Positions 57,821 through 64,000 of a stretch of 64,000 nucleotides of DNA are shown piece after piece. Position 1 is the stretch's first letter, and every line of letters starts with the position of its first letter. Under the pieces are notes generated by a model that saw nothing but the letters and a program-made list of their open reading frames with translations, searched no databases and was not told where the DNA came from. The translations under genes were made by a program, and so were the position numbers. Source of the DNA: Buxus sempervirens (taxonomy: Eukaryota; Streptophyta; Magnoliopsida; Buxales; Buxaceae); contig OX387192.1 in assembly GCA_947561395.2 (NCBI GenBank), forward strand, positions 10,638,221-10,702,220, read 5' to 3'.

Positions 57821-59440
57821 CAACCTTATGTGAAGGATGCAAAAAAGTATTGGTCCATCTGTTATTAATAATCTTGTGCACCCATTTGTACGAATTAGGT
57901 TCTGCATTCATAATCTGGGCCTTCATGACTCTTATTCACTCATATATGGACCCTATCGTAGGATAGGCATCTGTATCAACAATCCTCAATACACGGTGTA
58001 TAGGCTCCAAATATCCCACAATGTCTCAGACATCATCCCAAAATTTACTAGACAATACAATGTCCTCGACTCTCCTGCCTGCTGCCGTGTTGCTATGAGA
58101 GGAACTACACTAATCCTGACTAGTAAAAAATGTCCTCAATCCGGCCCAATGCTTCAAACGACTCTCCAGGGCAATGTAGTTCCTGCCAAATCTGGTAATA
58201 CCAAATATCTCTCTCATCTTTACTAGTATGAAGTTGTGGTTGTAGACAAATACCGTTAGGGCTCGGGCATCTCGTAAAACACTAACTACTGTGCTCCTCT
58301 TTGCAATCGCCTCCAACATCAAGTCGATGCAGTGCATTGCACATGGCGTCCCATATGTGCTATACTTCTCCTGTATGATCTTCCCAGCCTTCTTGTAGTT
58401 GCTTCCATTATTTGTGACAATCTGGACTACATACTGTGCACCGACATCAACTATGATCCCCTCAAGTAGCTGTGCTATATAGTCTGCCTCCTTTATTTTA
58501 TCTGATATGTCCATTAACTTCAAGAACACAGCCTTCCCTCTACAGTATACCATGAAGTTGATGATGGACAGTCTAATAGGACCTATCCAACCATCACACA
58601 TAATAGTCACCCCGAACTGCTCCCAGTGAGGTCGTAGGGATGCAATAAAATCTCTCATCTCCTGCTCCTTCTCATCTAGATATTTGCCCATAATATCACG
58701 GGTTGGTAGGTGGTTGCACTCCTGGACCCACCTCCTGAATAGTGTCTACCACATTCTTAAAGTGGGGAGATGCCGCTGCATTTGCTGGGATGTGATTAAA
58801 GATAAAAAAAACTTCGATATGTACTTTCCCTTTCTCTCCTTCAGTGATCCCTTGCTTCAAACATCCCTAAGTCTCTTCTGTCTCGATCCAAAAGAACGAT
58901 ATAACTGGGGTTCCGTAGGGTAGTTCGGCATCCTCGTACTCTGTGTCTGCCCTAACTCAGGTTCAGTCCTATGCCCTGAACCTCAACCACGAGTACCATG
59001 ATCACCTCCAAAGTAACCACCCCTCTCCAATCCCAATCTGTGACTCTCCCTCCTTTAGTACTCATCTCGTAAAGACTCTCGAACACTGGCTCGAAATGCA
59101 GCCCTCTCTGCCTCAGTCACCATATCAACAAGATAAACAATGTCATCGTCTAAATCCTCGTCCCCAGCAGGTGGTCGTGCAGGCTCCCCTAGCTTGCGTC
59201 TGATCTCATGCTCTATGGCCCTCTTCTCCTGCCGGCCAGTCATCCCTACATGTAGTTGTTCTTGCATTTGTTATTTTACTTCTGGGGGTACTCTCGGACA
59301 ATTGACTACATTCTTGTAGCCATGTGCTAGGTGTTGCTTCAAGCGTGAAATCCCGCCACCCTTAAATTGCTGGCCACAATATCTACCTGCCTACCACCCT
59401 ACTGGTCACCTCCACTGCCAGTGTTAGAACCAGAAACCAT

Positions 59441-60600
59441 ACCAGATCAATACAGTAACAATCAACAATCACCTGCACAACGAACAAATAAAATACCAAC
59501 AACTGCTTAGTTACAAAACAAACTTATAAGTTATAATGTTAGATACAAATACAATACAAAACAAATTAATAATTAATTTTCATGACAAATAATTAAAAAA
59601 ATAATTTTCATACAAATAATTATAGATAATTATACATGGCATTCACAGTCATTTTTATTAATTTATAACATGATTTTGTATTTTTTTATATTTTTCCCTA
59701 TTTTTAATTAATTTTCGCGACAAATAATTAAGAAAAATTAATTTTCATACAAAAAAATTATAGATAATTATACATGGCATTCATAGTAATTTTTATTAAT
59801 TTATAACATGATTTTTGTATTTTTTAATATTTTCCCTATTTTTAATTAATTTCCATGACAATTAATTAAAAAAATTATTTTCGTACAAATAATTATAGAT
59901 AATTATGTAGGGAATTCATAGTAATTTTTACTAATTTATAACATAATTTTTTAAATTTTTGTATATTTTTTCCTATTTTTAATTAATTTTCATCACAAAT
60001 AATTAAAAAAATTAATTTTGAAAATAAAAATTATAGGTAACGACACCCATCGATAGATCGGGTGCCGATGCATAACATATCCTAATTTCAGCTTAATCTA
60101 ATACATTTAAGCCTATAAAATAGAAGAAATAGATACTTACCTTCTTTAGGATTGAGCACAAACTTCGTATGACCTCCAATCCAACTCCAAATCATGCCTA
60201 GCTTGCCTCTAGATCCAATATCTTGAGAAAAGATGATGTTTGGGGCAGATTTCACAAAAAAAATGATGAAGATTTGAGGAAGAAATCACAAAAAACCCCA
60301 AAACCCTTCGTTTCCGTCGAAATCTCATCGATTTAGGCAAAATTTTCGCCCAAATCGATGACTTAAGTCAAAGGTTTCGCGCGCATGTGCGATTCGCACA
60401 GGCGCGTGACAAAAAGTAAAAAAAAAAAAAAAAGCGTTTTGTTGAAACTCATCGAAATTTCGATGCGTTTCGTCAAAACACTGCTGCACTTCATGTCAAT
60501 TTTAATTAACAACATTCGGCTAGCGAAACGTGCCGCTTGCCGATGCAAATCAATTTTTCAATGGCATGCCACAACGTGCCACCGAAACTATAAACCTTGC
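59441..60600. other. 5' flank of the hAT gene: AT-rich repeats and a CG-rich hairpin
   Basis: 59560-60035 holds about four degenerate units of roughly 120 bp (AATTATAGATAATTATACATGGCATTC and TTTTTCCCTATTTTTAATTAATTTTC words). At 60378-60404 CGCGCATGTGCGA and TCGCACAGGCGCG form a near-perfect inverted repeat around a single T, a candidate for part of the transposon end. No ORF. Confidence 0.5.
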
Positions 60601-61209
60601 TTATCGCCCAATGTAGAGACAGTGATTAGCTTCAAGGAGAAGAACTTCATGGCACTGGTAGGCTTGAGGGCTTCTACATTTTATCTGCCTCTGAGAGTCC
60701 TTAGGGAGTTTTGGGGGGACACAGGGGATTATGATCCCAGATGCACACGATGATTTTATAGGACCACTCACACCAGCCACCATGGGGCTGTGTGCCAGAT
60801 TGATGAAGGAGTGGTCCTATGCATGCTTCCTGAGAGGCCCTGTCTTCTCCGAGCTTCACGAGAAGGATTATCTCTTTTGTATCAGAGAGTAGATCCAGAG
60901 TCATGCCATAATACCAGAGGATCCTCTTGTAGTTCTTGCTCCTACTTATGAGGACATCCTGGAGTCTGAGCGAGCATCCCACAGGCGACTTCAGCATATA
61001 TGGTTGTGGGAGGCCAAGGAGATTAGACTTCGCTGTACTGATCTGGAGAGACCTTTGCTAGACTTAGGGATATGAGTGCTAGGCAAGCTCTCTCAGATCA
61101 GGTCATAGCCTTTCTAAGCAACCCAGATGCAGAGGGAGCTCAAGGACTGGTTGTGGCTCAGGCAGCTCGGATTCGAGAGCTTGAAGAGTGGTTAGGAGAT
61201 AGGGGCTAG
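60600..61209 (+). pseudogene. Extra ORF of a Tat-like element (antisense to pol), decayed
   Basis: Pieces in different frames: FKEKNFMALVGLRASTFYLPL, RLMKEWSYACFLRGPVFSELH, PLVVLAPTYEDILESE, then a coiled-coil tail (QALSDQVIAFLSN...ARIRELEEWLGDRG, TAG at 61207). Frameshifts near 60715 and 61055 and a TAG at 60886 break it. It lies downstream of the integrase of the minus-strand Tat-like element and on the opposite strand. Additional ORFs between pol and the 3' LTR, sometimes antisense, are known in Tat-clade elements. The protein resembles retroelement-linked plant proteins of unknown function. Confidence 0.5.
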
Positions 61210-62213
61210 CTCTCTTTATTGTATTTTTTCTCTTTTTATTTCTTTTTTTCATAACTTTGTACAAAAGAAAACTCAAATAGTGGAAGAGCATAGAATTTAA
61301 TACGAAAAAATAGGTTTTTACTTATCGGCTTCAGAATTCTCTGACACTTGTAAAAACATAAGTTTTATGAAAAGTCATTGAATTCTCATCACTGGCCAAA
61401 ATATAATTTTTCTTTTTATGTCTTATATTTTTTTGAAAAAATGGTCCATAGCACTTAATCACATATAATTAAAGGAATTAACATCAAATTGAATAATGAA
61501 AAGGATATTTCAAGTAATAGGGAAAGATCAGATCCGTCAATATTACGACCTTTAGAGTCATTTCCTAGTGACTTTTCCTCAGATGTGATCCCGTTGTCAT
61601 CCACATGCTCAATCTTCAACACTTTATGCTTATTTTGATGAAAGCTTGAATAACATGATCAACTCAACCTATTTCTGATTTTTCTCCTTTTCTTCTCTTT
61701 TTCTTTTTTCTTTTCCTTCATTTCAATTTTTCTCTTGCCAATATTGTCCCTACCACCAATTACGGTTTTCACTAAGGCCGGCTTATTCATTTCGTCATCA
61801 CTAATCCTTCTTTGAAGAGTGAAAGAATACACTAAGATCACCAAGGGCTTGAAAATAAGATGAAACAAAAGCTAGGCTAAATTTATGAAAGAAAGGGTAT
61901 TATAAGCTCAAAATTTTCAAAAATTGAAAATAGTACAACTGGGCCTACTGTCATGATGAATATAACCCCAACTCCCAAACTTCACCCTTTTCTTTTCTTT
62001 CTTTTTGCATTTGGCTTTCATTTGCCAATGTACTTTATTTTTTCTTCTTTTTCTTTTATTTTTGCCCCAATTAGCTTTGCCCTAATATGAAACTGTAAGT
62101 CCCAATTTAGGTTTAGAGAAACATGAATAAGCTCAACTTGGCTAGGCTAGGGATTTTAAAATTTTTGAGGAATAAAGAAAAATGGCCTCAAATCATTTCC
62201 TAATAATATTCAA
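61210..62213 (-). other. Noncoding spacer of the Tat-like element
   Basis: AT-rich, pyrimidine-rich stretches (61680-61740 and 61980-62070) and no credible ORF. It fits the region between pol and the extra ORF. Confidence 0.5.
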
Positions 62214-63678
62214 TCAAGGAAAATATTTTTTAACAGCATCAAAGTTAATTGGCTTAGGAAAATCTTTCCCATCCATTTCTGTTAAGATGAGAGCACCTCC
62301 TATTACGACTTTCTTCACGATGTAAGGGCCTTCCCAATTTTGCTTAAACTTCCCACGAGGGTCTTCTAGAAATGGTAAATTTTTCTTTAAAACTAAATCT
62401 CCCACTTAGAAAGTTATGGGCTTCACCTTCTTATTGTAGACCCTGGCCATCCTCATCTAATATAATTGGCTATGACAAAGCGCATTTAAACGCTTTTCCT
62501 CCATTAAGTTGAGTTGGTCATATCTTGATTGTATCCATTCATCTTCTTCCAATTCTTCTTCCATTAGCACTCTTAATGACGAGATCACAACTTCGATTGG
62601 TAAAATTGCTTCTATTCCATAAACTAGAGAATACGGAGTTGCCCCAGTTGAAGTCCGGATTGAAGTTCTGTAGGCATGTAGAGCAAATGGTAGCATTTCG
62701 TGCCAATCTTTGTAACTTACTACCATCTTCTGAATTATCTTCTTTATATTCTTATGTGTTGTTTCTATTGTACCATTCATCTTTGGTCTATATGCAGCTA
62801 ACTTGTGATGGGTGATCTAAAACTGCTCACACATCTGCTTCATGTCCTTGTTTTTAATATTTGAAGCGTTGTCTAATACTATGGCATTTGGCAAACCGTA
62901 GCAACAAATGATGTTATGCTTCAAGAATTTAAGAATATAGTTCCTTGTAATATTTGCATATGAAGCGGCTTCAACCCACTTTGTGAAGTAGTCGATTGCT
63001 AACAAAATGAATGTGTCCATTTGATGCCTTTGGAGAAATCATCCCAATGACATCTATGCTCCACATAGAGAAAGGTCATGGCGATGTCATGTTTTGCAAC
63101 TCACTCAGTGGTGCATGCTTGTTATCAGCATATATTTGGCATAAATGACATCTCTTGATATGTACATAGCAATCGTGCTCCATTGTCAACCAGTATTATC
63201 CCAATCGCAGAATTTTCTTTGCAAGCATGTGTCCACTCATATGGGATCCACAAACTCCTCCATGCACTATCTCAATTAACCTCTCTACTTCAATCTTGGT
63301 GACACATCTGAGTAGAACATCATTGTATGACCTCTTGTACAACTACCCACCACTTAATAGAAACTGTCCTGCTAATCTCTGCATTGTTCTTTTTGTAGTA
63401 GAAGTAGCACCCTCTGGAAGACTCCGATCATTCAAGAAATTTCTGATATCATGAAACCACAGTATTTCTTCTTCTTGTACTCCTAAAACAAGACAGTAAG
63501 CTGGTTCATCTCTGACTTCAATTTCAAGTGGCTTGATGTCCACCCTTTCTGGAAACTGATCATTGAAGCCAGTGTCGCCAACGCATCCGCAAATTGATTT
63601 TTGGACCTTGGCATATAATTAAAGGAAAGTCGAGTAAATTTGGTGCTTATTTCTTCCAAATACTGGTGATATGGGATC
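62214..63678 (-). pseudogene. pol: Tat-like Ty3/gypsy pol: RNase H end and integrase
   Basis: Minus-strand fragments in order: end of RNase H (RLSFNYMPRSKNQFADALATLA, about 63640), a spacer with EEEILWFHDIRNFLND, integrase zinc region and core (SMWSIDVIGMISPKASNGH, LLAIDYFTKWVEA, YGLPNAIVLDNA, KMNGTIETTHKNI), then MGDLVLKK...KFKQNWEGPYIVKKV. The stretch with GTIETT has Glu where the DDE motif expects it. Stops near 62817 and 62403 and frame changes near 63020 and 63340 make it inactive. The upstream part is cut off by LTR-B5 at 63679. Confidence 0.85.
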
Positions 63679-64000
63679 TGTGCGCGCGTTGAGAGAACAC
63701 CGCACTGCTGGGCGCACGGGAGTGCGTCCCTCCTTTTTGGGATAAATCGGGGTTTTGTAGTCACCACTGCTTGATGGGGTGCAAGCAGACACCTGGGTGC
63801 CTAGGTTTGTCTATTAGGCTAGTCTGCGGCTTGAGATTCTTTGTAGGGTATCAGTTACGGTCCGAGGAAGTCCGTAGATACCCCAGTCCGCCCCATCGTG
63901 TGACGGGCCCTACGGGTTTCCTAGTTTGAGTCAACTCGATTTATCTCATCCAATTTCAAAGCCAAATGTGCGCGGGGTCTCATGGCTGGGCACACGGGAG
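63679..64000 (-). mobile_element. LTR-B5 (reverse), runs out of the window
   Basis: It begins TGTGCGCGCG, the inverse of the family-B end, 5 bp after GGATC, the likely TSD half. The strand-inverted hairpin CTGCTTG/CAAGCAG (63767-63788) precedes TGGTGACTAC, the counterpart of TGGCGACTCC. It interrupts the RNase H region of the Tat-like pol. Confidence 0.8.

Larger units (their letters stand above)
56849..59440 (-). pseudogene. hAT-superfamily transposase gene, decayed
   Basis: From MVSGSNTG (59440) on the minus strand: a BED-type zinc-finger remnant (CGQQFKGGGISRLKQHLAHG), an acidic linker, a DUF659 domain (intact frame 58691-58110: MCDGWIGPIRLSIINFMVY, TNNGSNYKKAGK, TPCAMHCIDLMLE), a middle region with stops, an exon with PKYYYKHQLGMNPEL, and the C-terminal dimerisation block (ASSSTCERNLSTFALIHTK, then RLQKLIFCHYNMRL) ending at LTR-A8. 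The RNase H-like catalytic core would cut and rejoin transposon ends. Several stops (for example after ALIHTK) and frameshifts mean no product. Terminal inverted repeats were not found. Confidence 0.88.

Noticed and set aside
1..64000. Host protein-coding genes, tRNA or rRNA genes
   Set aside because: None recognised; all strong coding signals belong to transposons. Only primer sites complementary to tRNA-Met were seen.

Overview
This window is nuclear DNA from a flowering plant. It is a nest of LTR retrotransposons and a DNA transposon with no recognisable host gene. Support comes from plant-type Ty1/copia (Sirevirus-like), Ty3/gypsy chromovirus (Tekay/Del-like) and Ty3/gypsy Tat-like proteins, tRNA-Met primer sites, TG...CA ends with 5-bp target-site duplications (TSDs), GT-AG introns and a DUF659-type hAT transposase. 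The species cannot be told from this sequence; a large repeat-rich genome is inferred.

Two long LTR families make most of the window. I call them LTR-A (starts TGTAARRCCC, ends GGGGCGTTACA, about 2.3-3.8 kb, chromovirus-like) and LTR-B (starts TGTCAGCACC or similar, ends GCGCACA, about 2-3 kb, probably of the Tat-like elements). Most copies are solo LTRs. Layout: 1-955 is the end of a forward LTR-A with primer site and gag remnant. 955-1057 plus 12361-12748 is a Tat-like gag-protease fragment split by a reverse solo LTR-A (1058-12360). That LTR holds a forward LTR-A (3419-11183), which holds another (3891-7692). An 827-bp block that spans the inner junction is present three times (7662-10143). 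12749-19898 is an LTR-B carrying a reverse solo LTR-A (13592-16713) and a solo LTR-B (17328-19373). 19899-about 32618 is an LTR-A split by a complete 10.3-kb copia element (21471-31775). 32619-35652 is a Tat-like gag fragment plus noncoding DNA leading to an LTR-B (35653-54975). Inside that is a solo LTR-B (35891-52823), which carries a young 10.9-kb Tekay-like element on the minus strand (37133-48045, itself holding a solo LTR-A at 41873-44360) and a reverse solo LTR-A (48871-51847). 55531-56848 is a short LTR-A. 56849-59440 is a decayed hAT transposase gene with introns on the minus strand. 60600-63678 is a decayed Tat-like element on the minus strand with an extra antisense ORF. It is cut at 63679 by a reverse LTR-B that leaves the window.

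The most interesting signal lies inside the LTRs. LTR-A copies, and the Tekay-like LTRs, share one plan: TATA box, a splice donor followed by GTAGCAC-like bases, a GC-rich island of CGCC(T)AG-type repeats that differs in every copy, a row of stem-loops with conserved loops and covarying stems, a hairpin that often has a TTCG loop, then a pyrimidine-rich TTTTCAG acceptor and a short reading frame ending around YREEDYF. LTR-B copies carry a separate covarying hairpin just before TGGCGACTCC. The sequence shows these parts directly. That they form a spliced, structured leader or a small protein is inference.
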